Positions 35,496 to 44,333 of a stretch of 64,000 nucleotides of DNA are shown piece after piece. Both the position numbers and the translations under genes were made by a program. The notes under the pieces are model-generated. The model did not search any database. It was not told the DNA's origin and saw nothing but the letters and a program-made list of their open reading frames with translations. The stretch is from the NCBI RefSeq assembly GCF_006494535.1, contig NZ_VHIQ01000001.1, forward strand, positions 739,567-803,566, given 5' to 3'. Origin of the DNA: Paucihalobacter ruber (GTDB taxonomy: Bacteria; Bacteroidota; Bacteroidia; Flavobacteriales; Flavobacteriaceae). Each line of letters begins with the position of its first letter. Position 1 is the first letter of the stretch.

Positions 35496-36539
35496 ATGAA
35501 AATAGAAAATTTTACGATTGATCAAAATTCCCCTGTTTTTATTATTGCAGAATTGTCTGCAAACCACAACGGCAGTATTGAAACGGCTATAGAAACAGTA
35601 AAAGCAGCAAAACGGGCCGGCGCCAATTGTATCAAACTACAGACTTTTACAGCAGATACCATCACCTTGGATTCTAAAAATGACGATTTTAAAATCACCC
35701 AAGGTACCTTGTGGGATGGACAATATTTACACGATTTATATAAATCAACGCATTTACCATGGGAATGGCATGAAAAAATTATGGAAGTCGCCAAAGAAGA
35801 AGGATTGATTTGTTTTTCATCCCCATTTGACCCGACATCAGTAGAATTTTTAGAAACATTACAGGTGCCGGCTTACAAAATAGCCTCTTTCGAAATTACA
35901 GACATTCCGTTAATTGAATTGGTCGCTTCAAAGGGTAAACCGGTAATTATATCTACAGGAATTGCAAATGAAGAAGATATTGAATTAGCCCTAGAAGCGT
36001 GCTATAGAATGGGAAATAGAGATATAGCATTACTTAAATGCACTTCCAGTTATCCTGCACCTATCGATGAAGCCAATATGTGTATGGTTAAAGATCTAGC
36101 CGAGCGTTTTAATGTTATTAGCGGACTTTCCGATCATACCATGGGCAGCACCGTTCCAATTGTAGCAACTGTTTTGGGTGCAAAAATTATTGAAAAGCAT
36201 TTTATTTTAGACCGATCTATTGGTGGGGCCGATGCTTCTTTTTCGATGAATGAAGCCGAATTTACTGCCATGGTAAAAGCCATAAGAGAGGCCGAGAGCG
36301 CTATAGGTGTTGTAGACTATACCTTAACCGAAAAGCAACTTAAAGGAAAAGAATTTTGCCGATCGTTATACGTGGTAGAAAACATAAAAAAAGGTGACCT
36401 TATTACAAAAACGAATGTGCGTTCTATTAGACCCGGATTTGGAATGCATCCAAAACACTATCATGAGGTTTTGGGAAAGAAAGCCAGTAAAGATTTACAT
36501 CGAGGAAATCCTTTAACTAACAACGATTACATTTTATAA
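35496..36539 (+). CDS. pseI: NeuB-family nonulosonic acid synthase, pseudaminic acid synthase PseI
   Basis: A 347-residue enzyme condensing phosphoenolpyruvate with a 6-deoxy hexosamine to give a nonulosonic acid. The NeuB barrel is shown by VFIIAELSANHNGS (about 15-28), KLQTFTADT, FSSPFDPTSVEFLE and ISGLSDHTMGS. A C-terminal antifreeze-like/SAF domain (about 285-347) has CRSLYVVENIKKGD and RPGFGMHP. The TFTADT and pairing with pseB and pseC point to PseI rather than sialic acid synthase. It closes the tightly spaced run that begins at pseB. Confidence 0.93.
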   Translation: MKIENFTIDQNSPVFIIAELSANHNGSIETAIETVKAAKRAGANCIKLQTFTADTITLDSKNDDFKITQGTLWDGQYLHDLYKSTHLPWEWHEKIMEVAKEEGLICFSSPFDPTSVEFLETLQVPAYKIASFEITDIPLIELVASKGKPVIISTGIANEEDIELALEACYRMGNRDIALLKCTSSYPAPIDEANMCMVKDLAERFNVISGLSDHTMGSTVPIVATVLGAKIIEKHFILDRSIGGADASFSMNEAEFTAMVKAIREAESAIGVVDYTLTEKQLKGKEFCRSLYVVENIKKGDLITKTNVRSIRPGFGMHPKHYHEVLGKKASKDLHRGNPLTNNDYIL

Positions 36540-36582
36540 TTGCAATTGTACGCAATTCCTTGTGATACATAAAACTAAAAAA

Positions 36583-37770
36583 ATGAAAAAAGTAGCATTA
36601 ATTTATAGTGCAAATTTATCTAATCCAACGGGCGCCAGTGCTATCATTCGAAATTTTGCAGATTCACGAGCAATTTTTAAAGAAAATGGAATTGAACTTT
36701 CTATTTATGCGCCTGATGTTTTAAATCAAGATGAAAAAATCTCTGTTCAAAAAGAAACCAAAAAAGGGTTTTACGGCAGGAGCGCCGTTATGGTTAGTAG
36801 CTTTGGCGTTAATTATGCTATTGGTGCCGTAATTAGATTGCTTGTTCCTTACTTGCGCTCAACGATTGTAAAAGATTACTTAAAAAAGAAACCCAAAGAT
36901 GATGTTGTTTTCTTTCACGAACTTTTTACTTGTTATAAATACCTTAAAAAAAGGAAAAATAATAAGGCAAAAGTGGTGCTTGTAGTTCACAACGACGGCG
37001 ACACTTATAAAATGCTTAGGACAGAATATAAAACACTTGAAAAATCAATTTTCTATAAATATTTATTAAAAATTGAACAATATGTGTTAGAGAACATCGA
37101 TATGCTTGGGTTTAGTGCAGATTACCCTTGTCGAAATTTCATGGAAATTCACCCGGAGTTCGATAAAAACAAAATATTTTATGTTTACAACGGACTTTCG
37201 GTAAGTCCTTTGAAAAAAAATCTAGCAACTAATAATTCTGATGTTTACGAAATCTGTTGTGTGGGTACAGTGATGGAAAGAAAAGGACAAAGGTTTATTG
37301 TAGAAGCCTTGCATAAAATGAATGTCAGTTCTTCTATTCCTAACGTTCATTTTTCCATTGTAGGCGGAGGTCCACTAAAAAATGAATTAGAAACGCTGGC
37401 AGCGCAATATGGTGTTTCAAAGTATATTACCTTTCATGGGTCAACTAGTCAGGTTAATAAATATCTTGAAAACAGCGACTTATTTATTCTTCCCAGTATT
37501 ACAGAAGGATTTCCGATAGCCATATTAGAAGCCATGAGATTAGGGTTACCCATTGTATCTACCAATGTCGCGGGAATTCCAGAAATGATTAATGATGGGC
37601 AAACAGGAATCATTATTGAGCCATCCGTTGAAGGTGTATTTGGGTTTCTTAGCAGCTTTGACAAGTACGACTGGAAGAAAATGGGAGAAAATTCACGTAA
37701 ACTGTTTCTTGAAAAATTCACCACAGAAAAAATGATGAGATCTTATTCAGCTGTATTAAAATCAGTGTAG
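36583..37770 (+). CDS. family-4 glycosyltransferase (GT-B)
   Basis: A 395-residue cytosolic glycosyltransferase. The C-terminal half has the retaining GT4 pattern: GTVMERKGQRFIVEAL, VGGGPLKNELE, FHGSTSQVNKYLE and TEGFPIAILEAMRLGLPIV, with the E-x7-E pair. The ATG at 36583 is preferred over the GTG at 36562, because MKKVALIYSANLS is a typical GT4 start. It probably adds one residue of the repeat unit on the lipid carrier. Sugar specificity cannot be read from sequence. Confidence 0.87.
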   Translation: MKKVALIYSANLSNPTGASAIIRNFADSRAIFKENGIELSIYAPDVLNQDEKISVQKETKKGFYGRSAVMVSSFGVNYAIGAVIRLLVPYLRSTIVKDYLKKKPKDDVVFFHELFTCYKYLKKRKNNKAKVVLVVHNDGDTYKMLRTEYKTLEKSIFYKYLLKIEQYVLENIDMLGFSADYPCRNFMEIHPEFDKNKIFYVYNGLSVSPLKKNLATNNSDVYEICCVGTVMERKGQRFIVEALHKMNVSSSIPNVHFSIVGGGPLKNELETLAAQYGVSKYITFHGSTSQVNKYLENSDLFILPSITEGFPIAILEAMRLGLPIVSTNVAGIPEMINDGQTGIIIEPSVEGVFGFLSSFDKYDWKKMGENSRKLFLEKFTTEKMMRSYSAVLKSV

Positions 37771-37873
37771 TTAATGCGCCTTTGTCCATATTTTTTAATA
37801 AAACTAAGCGGTTTATAATTTCATGAATAATCAAAAAATGACATCCCCAAAGTATTGAATAGAGCTATAATTT

Positions 37874-39409
37874 ATGCTGAACGAATCCAATAAACGTATC
37901 GCCAAAAACACCATGTTTTTATACATGAGGATGATCATAATCATGCTTGTGTCTCTATACACTGCAAGAATTGTATTAATTTACTTAGGGATTGAAGACT
38001 TCGGTATCTACAATGTAGTTGGTGGCGTCATAGTGCTATTGGGTTTTTTGCATACGGCCTTAACAAATGCTTCTCAGCGCTTTATAACTTTTGAAATTGG
38101 TAGGAATGATAATGCACAACTGAAAAAAACCTTCAGTTTAATAATGACGTCTCACTTCATGATCTCATTAATTATTCTTGTGTTAGCAGAAACCATAGGG
38201 TTATGGTTTGTCAATACACAGCTCAATATAGCAGAAGATAGGATGATAGCCGTAAATTGGGTGTTTCAATTTTCCGTTTTTACTTTTATCATTAATATTT
38301 TACGGGTTCCTTATAATGCCATGGTAGTTGCTTATGAGGAGATGTCTTTTTTTGCCATAGTCAGCATTATTGAGACTGGCCTTAAGTTAGGAGTCGTCTT
38401 TTTGTTACCTATTATTGATATTGACAAATTAAGTCTCTACGGCGGATTAATGTTTTTGGTACCACTTTTAAGTACTTTCATGTATAAGTTATACTGCAAC
38501 AGAAAATTCGAAAGTTCTAAATACATATTTCAGTGGGATAAAAAACTATTCATGCAATTAACCAGCTTCTCAGGTTGGTCGATGATTGGTGCAACTGCCA
38601 ATATTGGAGCTTTGCAGGGTGGTAATATTTTATTAAACTTATTTTCTGGTGTAGTAGCAAACGCAGCGTTTGGAATAGCTACGCAGGTAAGTACTGCGGT
38701 ATCTACATTTTCGTATAATCTTCTTGTGGCATTTAATCCTCAAATAATTAAAAATTATTCCAGAGGAGAAAACGAAAGCATGAATAAATTGATCATAAGA
38801 GCTTCGTCGTATTCTTCTTATTTAGTGTTACTCATTGCTATTCCTTTTTTGCAAAATACCGAGATGATTTTAAACCTTTGGCTAAAAGACGTACCAGAAT
38901 ATGCGGTTGTTTTTTGTCAATTAATGATTATATATCAAGTAATTGATGTTATTCAAGCTCCTTTAAGCACACTTATTTTTGCAACAGGCAAAATTAAAGT
39001 ATATCATATATGGCTGAGTGCTTTGCTGATTTTGAATGTTCCCGTATCTTGGTATTTGTTAAAAATTGGCTGGGAACCTTACTGGGTTTTGCTTACGAGA
39101 GTTGGATTAAATTTTATTTCAGCCGTTTTGAGAACCATTTATGTAAGTTATCTTGTTAATTTCCCTTCTTGGACATATTTTACCAGTGTGGTATTTAAAT
39201 TTCTTATAGTATCTGTCCCTGCTTTTGGACTTTCCATTTTAATAAAACAATATTTCAACACAGGCATTTCAGGATTCATTTATGCTGCTTCGGCTTCAAT
39301 AATAATTACTGGACTAATTATATACTTTATAGGTATTAATAAAAATGAACGCGCATTTATAAATAATTTTTTGGTAAATTTTATTCGCTCAAATATAAAA
39401 GGGGTGTAA
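37874..39409 (+). CDS. wzx: Wzx-type polysaccharide flippase
   Basis: A 511-residue, 12-14-helix membrane protein of the polysaccharide transporter branch of the MOP superfamily. The N terminus (NTMFLYMRMIIIMLVSLYTAR) and the internal EDFGIYNVVGGVIVLLGFL, shortened here to fragments, are typical of Bacteroidota O-antigen/capsule flippases. It moves the undecaprenyl-linked repeat unit across the inner membrane. A polymerase candidate follows at 39463, giving a Wzx/Wzy-type system together with Wza and Wzc in the window. Confidence 0.88.
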   Translation: MLNESNKRIAKNTMFLYMRMIIIMLVSLYTARIVLIYLGIEDFGIYNVVGGVIVLLGFLHTALTNASQRFITFEIGRNDNAQLKKTFSLIMTSHFMISLIILVLAETIGLWFVNTQLNIAEDRMIAVNWVFQFSVFTFIINILRVPYNAMVVAYEEMSFFAIVSIIETGLKLGVVFLLPIIDIDKLSLYGGLMFLVPLLSTFMYKLYCNRKFESSKYIFQWDKKLFMQLTSFSGWSMIGATANIGALQGGNILLNLFSGVVANAAFGIATQVSTAVSTFSYNLLVAFNPQIIKNYSRGENESMNKLIIRASSYSSYLVLLIAIPFLQNTEMILNLWLKDVPEYAVVFCQLMIIYQVIDVIQAPLSTLIFATGKIKVYHIWLSALLILNVPVSWYLLKIGWEPYWVLLTRVGLNFISAVLRTIYVSYLVNFPSWTYFTSVVFKFLIVSVPAFGLSILIKQYFNTGISGFIYAASASIIITGLIIYFIGINKNERAFINNFLVNFIRSNIKGV

Positions 39410-39462
39410 ATATTAGGTTTTCTTTTGTTAAGTGAGTTTTTTTGTAAAATGGTTTCTATAAT

Positions 39463-40536
39463 ATGATAACTAGTCTTTTATTCTATTTAATGGTAATGTT
39501 TGTTTGTTTAGGCCTCATTAATTGGTCTAATAACAATAATACCAAACTTGGAATTTACGGTGCTTACTTAATTTTAATAGTAATATCGGTACTTAGATTT
39601 GATATCGGTAATGATTACCAAACTTACACGGAAATAATTAGACATATAGCGTATAAATTTGAATCTAATATCCCTTTTGGTGATGATAGTAAAGAGCCTT
39701 TAATTACCCTGTTAACAATTGTATTCAAAGACACTACTTATCCCTATTTATGGGTTCTTGGAATTCATTTTATTATCAGTTTATTTTTTCTATATAAGGC
39801 CTTCGAAGACAATGACAGTCATCTTTTCGGAATTTTGATTTTTTTTATTAGCGGGCTATTATTTATCTATTGGGATCAGGTGCGACAAGCAGTTTCAATT
39901 TCAATAATAATATATGCGATTAAGTATATTAAAGAAAATAATTTTCCGAAGTATTTGTTATTTGTGCTTTTAGCTGCTACTGCACATTATTCTGCCCTTT
40001 TACTTTTACCATTTTACTTTGCTGACAAAGTCAAACCGCAAAAACTTATTTATATTGTTATTATTCTCGCATTAGCACTCTCCAATGCAGCAAGTGTTGT
40101 ATTTGAAAAAGCGATCGCTTTAATACCCTACTGGGAAGCTAAAACAGATAAATTCTCTTATGTTCAACTGGTTTCATGGGGCTACAAGTTTAGGATATTT
40201 TTTTATAGTCTTGTTTGGAGTACCATCATCTATTTTCTGCCTGATAAACAACGGGTATTAATTAATTTTCTTTTCGTTGGGGCCATTATTTTTATTCTGG
40301 CAAGTGGTGCGCTTAACATTATGAGAATAAGTTTTTATTTTATATTTACCATGACACTTTCAATTCCAATATTATTAAAAATTGAAAAAGCTAGAACTAT
40401 CATGATGGTAATGGTTTTAGGATTATTTCTGTTTTTTGTGAGAGATGTAGTAACAAATACAGGTACCAGAGGATGCGTACCGTATGAAAACGTTTTTTCT
40501 GATAAATTTCCAGATTATTTTAGGATTAGAGAATAA
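39463..40536 (+). CDS. EpsG-family polysaccharide polymerase (Wzy-like)
   Basis: A 357-residue membrane protein with about 10-11 helices. RFDIGNDYQTYTEI (about 45-58) is the family's hallmark loop, followed by FKDTTYPYLW and YWDQVRQAVSISI (about 133-145). EpsG proteins polymerise repeat units in the periplasm. It follows the flippase directly, with a 53-bp gap. No other polymerase is visible, so this is the likely Wzy. Confidence 0.82.
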   Translation: MITSLLFYLMVMFVCLGLINWSNNNNTKLGIYGAYLILIVISVLRFDIGNDYQTYTEIIRHIAYKFESNIPFGDDSKEPLITLLTIVFKDTTYPYLWVLGIHFIISLFFLYKAFEDNDSHLFGILIFFISGLLFIYWDQVRQAVSISIIIYAIKYIKENNFPKYLLFVLLAATAHYSALLLLPFYFADKVKPQKLIYIVIILALALSNAASVVFEKAIALIPYWEAKTDKFSYVQLVSWGYKFRIFFYSLVWSTIIYFLPDKQRVLINFLFVGAIIFILASGALNIMRISFYFIFTMTLSIPILLKIEKARTIMMVMVLGLFLFFVRDVVTNTGTRGCVPYENVFSDKFPDYFRIRE

Positions 40537-40606
40537 AGATTCTTTCAAAGTAAAATTATAACCACACAAATTAATTACCCCACGGCATGCAAGAAATTTA
40601 TAAACA

Positions 40607-41458
40607 ATGTTAAAAGCAAGAATCTTTAAAAAACTATACACACTCTCAAAGGAGTCATTTGATACTATTATTTCGTTGTTATCGGTTTTATTCTTGAGCT
40701 CATTTTCAACGGCCCGAAAGTTTAAAAAACTTGATATCAATAAAAAGAATGACACCTGTTACATATTGGGCAATGGGCCTTCATTAAAAGCAGAACTTGA
40801 TAAAAATATAGAATTATTTTGTGAAAATGATGTGATTGTTATTAATACAATGTGCAAATCACCCTTCTACAAAGTAATAAAACCTAAATACTATATTTTA
40901 TTAGATCCTATAATTTTTGATTCTAAATGGAGTGAATATGATGTAGTTGTTGATGGTTTGTTAAACACCGATTGGGAAATGATTTTATTTCTTCCAAAAA
41001 ATTTGTGTCCAAAAAAATACCATTCCATTTTCACCGCTAACCCCAATTTAAAAATCGTATTTTTTAATTATACGAGAATAGTTGGGTTTTCAAATATTAC
41101 ATTTTTCCTTTATAAACACAATTTAGGAATGCCCTATTTACGTAATGTGATGACGCAAGCTATCATGTGTGCAATTAACAAGGGTTACAAAAAGGTACTT
41201 CTTTACGGTGCCGACCATTCTTGGACCAGAGACTTGGATGCCGACGAAAATAATAGAATTTTCATTAAAGACAAACATTTTTACGAAGCAGATGTTAAAC
41301 GGTATCTTCCGGTTGGTATGTATCGCGAATACTTATACCAACATTACGTAACATTTTTATCGCATCATATCATGAATAAATATTCAAAGTACCGCGGCAC
41401 AAGAATCATTAATAAAACCAAATTTTCATTTATAGAAGATTATGACACCGAAGAATAA
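40607..41458 (+). CDS. DUF115/Maf-like (MptE-fold) protein, candidate sugar transferase
   Basis: A 283-residue protein. The motif CYILGNGPSLKAELD (51-65) is the GNGPSL signature of DUF115, shared by 6-hydroxymethylpterin pyrophosphokinase-like proteins and Maf proteins. Maf proteins transfer pseudaminic or legionaminic acid to flagellin. Later KVLLYGADHSWTRDLD resembles the second conserved block. In a locus that makes a nonulosonic acid, this protein is a good candidate to transfer it to the glycan. An N-terminal hydrophobic stretch (about 19-33) may anchor it. The family is fairly sure; the role is inferred. Confidence 0.7.
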   Translation: MLKARIFKKLYTLSKESFDTIISLLSVLFLSSFSTARKFKKLDINKKNDTCYILGNGPSLKAELDKNIELFCENDVIVINTMCKSPFYKVIKPKYYILLDPIIFDSKWSEYDVVVDGLLNTDWEMILFLPKNLCPKKYHSIFTANPNLKIVFFNYTRIVGFSNITFFLYKHNLGMPYLRNVMTQAIMCAINKGYKKVLLYGADHSWTRDLDADENNRIFIKDKHFYEADVKRYLPVGMYREYLYQHYVTFLSHHIMNKYSKYRGTRIINKTKFSFIEDYDTEE

Positions 41459-41513
41459 TCGGAATATATTAACCTAAATTAGGTTCATCACAACAAATAA
41501 AATCAACATATTT

Positions 41514-42296
41514 ATGCTCATTTTTTGTATTCCATTAAGGTCGAAAGAAGTCTCTAAAGATTGGAATAAGGTATCATTACTTTTCAATAGAACCTTAGAA
41601 TCTGTCTATAACCAAACCAATCCCAATTTCAAGATATTTGTAGCTTGCCATCAAATTCCCAATCTCAATAAAACGTATGATGACAGAGTGCAATTTATCA
41701 TTATGAATATTAAAATCCCAATTACCTATTTGGATATGATGTGGGATAAAGATACCAAAATATATGCATGCCAAAAGGCTGCTCGCAACTATTTAATTGA
41801 ACAAAAGCTAGAAGGATGCTATTTCATGAATGTAGATAGCGATGATTTAATTTCAAATAAAATAGCAGATTTCGTTGCCAATAAGGCGAAGAAGCTTGTT
41901 TACACATCAAGATTCGGTTATATTTATTTTGAGGGAAATACTTATTTGAAAAAGGCAAGACGCCTTGAAAGAACCTGTGGCAGCTGTTTTGTGATATATC
42001 TAGATATAAATCAATTGCCATATAATGACGAAGGTTATTTACTTAATAACGTTGATAAATGTCCGTTTACCCCACATCACAGTGATATATACCATAAGTT
42101 AGTTAAAATTAAGAAATGGAGTCACGGTTATATTCCTTTCGCCACAACAATTTACATTGTAAATGATGTTAATGTAAGCAACTTCGCCAATCATCAAGTT
42201 GGCAGAAATAGAAGGCTAGAATATAAATTAGAATTACGAAGAAATATTTCTCATTATGAGAAGGAATTCAATATAAAACAAAATCTTAATCCATAA
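41514..42296 (+). CDS. putative glycosyltransferase, GT-A type
   Basis: A 260-residue protein starting IFCIPLRSKEVSKDW, with LESVYNQTNPNFKIFVACH (about 29-47) and a DxD-like NVDSDDLIS (about 104-112), all features of small GT-A enzymes in O-antigen and capsule clusters. The C-terminal half is rich in His, Tyr and Asn. The acceptor and sugar are unknown. It ends the first block of the locus; a hairpin terminator and a 650-bp gap follow. Confidence 0.75.
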   Translation: MLIFCIPLRSKEVSKDWNKVSLLFNRTLESVYNQTNPNFKIFVACHQIPNLNKTYDDRVQFIIMNIKIPITYLDMMWDKDTKIYACQKAARNYLIEQKLEGCYFMNVDSDDLISNKIADFVANKAKKLVYTSRFGYIYFEGNTYLKKARRLERTCGSCFVIYLDINQLPYNDEGYLLNNVDKCPFTPHHSDIYHKLVKIKKWSHGYIPFATTIYIVNDVNVSNFANHQVGRNRRLEYKLELRRNISHYEKEFNIKQNLNP

Positions 42297-42318
42297 GTAA
42301 CTGTAAATATATAGCTTA

Positions 42319-42348
42319 CAATCTATTACTGTTTTAAATAATAGATTG
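42319..42348 (+). terminator. hairpin after the first block of the polysaccharide locus
   Basis: caatctatta (42319-42328) pairs with taatagattg (42339-42348) across a 10-base loop, 22 bp past the stop codon at 42296. It lacks a strong T-run, so termination is probable but not certain. It separates the block ending at 42296 from the one starting at 42996. Confidence 0.5.
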
Positions 42349-42995
42349 CTCACGTGTTTTTGAATAAAACAATTGTAATTTATTTAAATTGAGCAAGAAA
42401 ACAAATTAAGAAGATACATGGTAAATTCTTATAAAAAAGAATACATATAATTAAAATACCTATACAAAAGCACTACTCAAATTTTCTTTAGAGTCTAATT
42501 AACAGTGTATTTAAGTTATAATATTTTAAAACTGTTAATATTTAAGCCGTTTATCCGTTAATTTTTGCCAATCAGCCCAAAAATTAAATTTTGAAATGTA
42601 TTTTATCTGACTTTTTTTCTGTTTTAACTAAAAAAGTGCAACAATTTTTACTGTATGTTTTTTGTAGTGGCACTAGATCTTAAAGTTCTTCATATATTCT
42701 TTAGATTTGGAATGTAATATATTCTTGTATTGGATTCTATTGTTTATATCCAGTAAGATTAACGAATTCCAATCATGAATAAACTATTTTTTAATTCGTC
42801 TTTACCAACCTTAATATTTTTGACATTCAAATGTTGTTCGTTTACAGAATGTCAAAATTCAATAGACCATCCAAATCAAAAAAGTTGAAATCAAAATTTG
42901 CTACAAGCGAAGAATAGCAACATTTTGTTGAAATCATGTAATTTATTCTAAGTTCTATAAAGTTTCGGGGAACTTAAAATCAATTTTAGAAAATT
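42349..42995. other. 647-bp gap between two blocks of the polysaccharide locus, with a truncated signal-peptide ORF
   Basis: The 15-mer TGTATGTTTTTTGTA at 42652-42666 is identical to one upstream of the locus (25565-25579) and may mark a promoter. A 37-codon frame at 42775-42888 (plus strand) starts MNKLFFNSSLPTLIFLTFKCC, shortened here, a signal-peptide-like beginning that stops soon after, as if cut. Inside it an inverted repeat, ttttgacattc (42818-42828) and gaatgtcaaaa (42847-42857), forms an 11-bp stem. No full gene is seen. The region probably holds the promoter for the second block. Confidence 0.5.
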
Positions 42996-44012
42996 ATGAC
43001 ACAGAAAACATCAAGTAAAATCTTAATAACTGGTGGAGCCGGAATGATAGGCTCAAATTTAGCTAAAAGATTGATTAAAGAGGGCCATCAGGTTAAGATT
43101 GTAGATAATTTATGGCGAGGGAAACTTGATTATTTACACGAAGATAACAAGCCCATTATTGATTTCGACAAAGATTTCTATAACAGAGATTTATCGATCT
43201 CGGGCAGTTGTGATGATTTGTTAGACGATATTGAAATTGTATATCATTTAGCAGATATCGTTGCTGGTATAGATTATGTATTTAGTAATCAGGGTAGCCT
43301 TTTTAGACAGAATAATTTAATCAACTCAAATGTGATTACATCTGTAAGGCATTCAGGAAAAAAAGTTAAAGGTTTTATTTATGTAGGAACTGCCTGTAGT
43401 TTTCCTTTAACGCGGCAAAATTCATTAGAAGTTATTCCGTTAAGAGAGGAAGAACTTTATCCTGCCCACCCCGAGTCTGCCTATGGTTGGAGTAAATTAA
43501 TGGGGCAATATGAAACAGAGCTGTTAGAAAAAGAAACCGGCATTCCATGTTCGGTATTAATGTTACACAATGTTTATGGGTCTCCATGTGATTTTGGTGA
43601 ACGGAGTCAGGTTATACCTGCCTTAATTAGAAAAGCGATTAATTTTCCAAATGAAGATTTCATCGTTTGGGGAAGTGGCGAACAAGGCCGGGCGTTTATT
43701 CATGTTAATGACGTGGTGAATGCGCTATGTTTAACAAAAGACAAAGGATTAGGAAAAGGCATCATACAAATAGGCCCATCTATTTGTACTTCTATCAAAG
43801 AAATAGCAGAAACTGTAGTACAAATTTCTGGCAAGCAAATAGATATAGTTTTTGACACATCCAAACCTGAAGGCGATAAAGCTAGAAGCGCTGACTATTC
43901 AAAAGCACAAAGCATTTTGGGTTGGGAACCATTAGTTAATCTAAGAAGCGGATTAGAACAACAATTTAATTGGATTGAAAAACGCATTGAAAGTGAAGGA
44001 AGTCATACATAA
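42996..44012 (+). CDS. NAD-dependent epimerase/dehydratase (extended SDR)
   Basis: A 338-residue nucleotide-sugar enzyme. The NAD motif is TGGAGMIGSNL (about 12-22). The catalytic region has GTACSFP (about 130-136) and Tyr-x-x-x-Lys in YGWSKLMGQ (about 163-171). HNVYGSP and GQGRAFIHVNDVV, the latter shortened, are typical of the GDP-mannose-3,5-epimerase/GDP-fucose-synthase-like branch. It opens the second block of the locus. The exact substrate is not decided by sequence. Confidence 0.85.
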   Translation: MTQKTSSKILITGGAGMIGSNLAKRLIKEGHQVKIVDNLWRGKLDYLHEDNKPIIDFDKDFYNRDLSISGSCDDLLDDIEIVYHLADIVAGIDYVFSNQGSLFRQNNLINSNVITSVRHSGKKVKGFIYVGTACSFPLTRQNSLEVIPLREEELYPAHPESAYGWSKLMGQYETELLEKETGIPCSVLMLHNVYGSPCDFGERSQVIPALIRKAINFPNEDFIVWGSGEQGRAFIHVNDVVNALCLTKDKGLGKGIIQIGPSICTSIKEIAETVVQISGKQIDIVFDTSKPEGDKARSADYSKAQSILGWEPLVNLRSGLEQQFNWIEKRIESEGSHT

Positions 44013-44331
44013 AAATCTCAAAAGCATCGTGGCAGAATCCACATCGCACGCAATTGGAGAAAAAAGAATTTTGCTAAATGGATCTGAATGTGAATCTATG
44101 CTAACCCAGGCTGCGATAGGTTCTTTGTTAGAAGGTGAATTTGTAGATAATCATGTACATCCAACCATGGAGGAGTTTTATTTTTTTTTAAAAGGAGAAG
44201 CAAAAATTACCATTAATAATGTGGATCATTTTTGTGAAAAAGACACCTTTATTAAGATCCCGAAAGATTCAATCCATTCTTTACAAGCTATAACGGCAAT
44301 AGATTTTATATACTGGGGCATAGCCATATAA
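43993..44331 (+). CDS. cupin-domain protein
   Basis: About 112 residues from a GTG at 43993, overlapping the epimerase 3' end by 20 bases; a TTG at 43975 in the same frame would add six residues. The cupin core is NHVHPTMEEFYFFLKGEAKI (about 53-72), giving the HxH-x-E metal ligands, followed by IPKDSIHSL with the last His. In sugar loci such cupins are often epimerases or isomerases, or bind sugar ligands. Role here unknown. The start is uncertain because there is no clear ribosome-binding site. Confidence 0.72.
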   Translation: MKEVIHKNLKSIVAESTSHAIGEKRILLNGSECESMLTQAAIGSLLEGEFVDNHVHPTMEEFYFFLKGEAKITINNVDHFCEKDTFIKIPKDSIHSLQAITAIDFIYWGIAI

Positions 44332-44333
44332 TT

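Noticed and set aside
41471..41485. 15-bp palindrome aacctaa-a-ttaggtt between two polysaccharide genes
   Set aside because: There is no T-run after it and the gap is only 55 bp, so I do not call it a terminator. A chance AT-rich palindrome is as likely.
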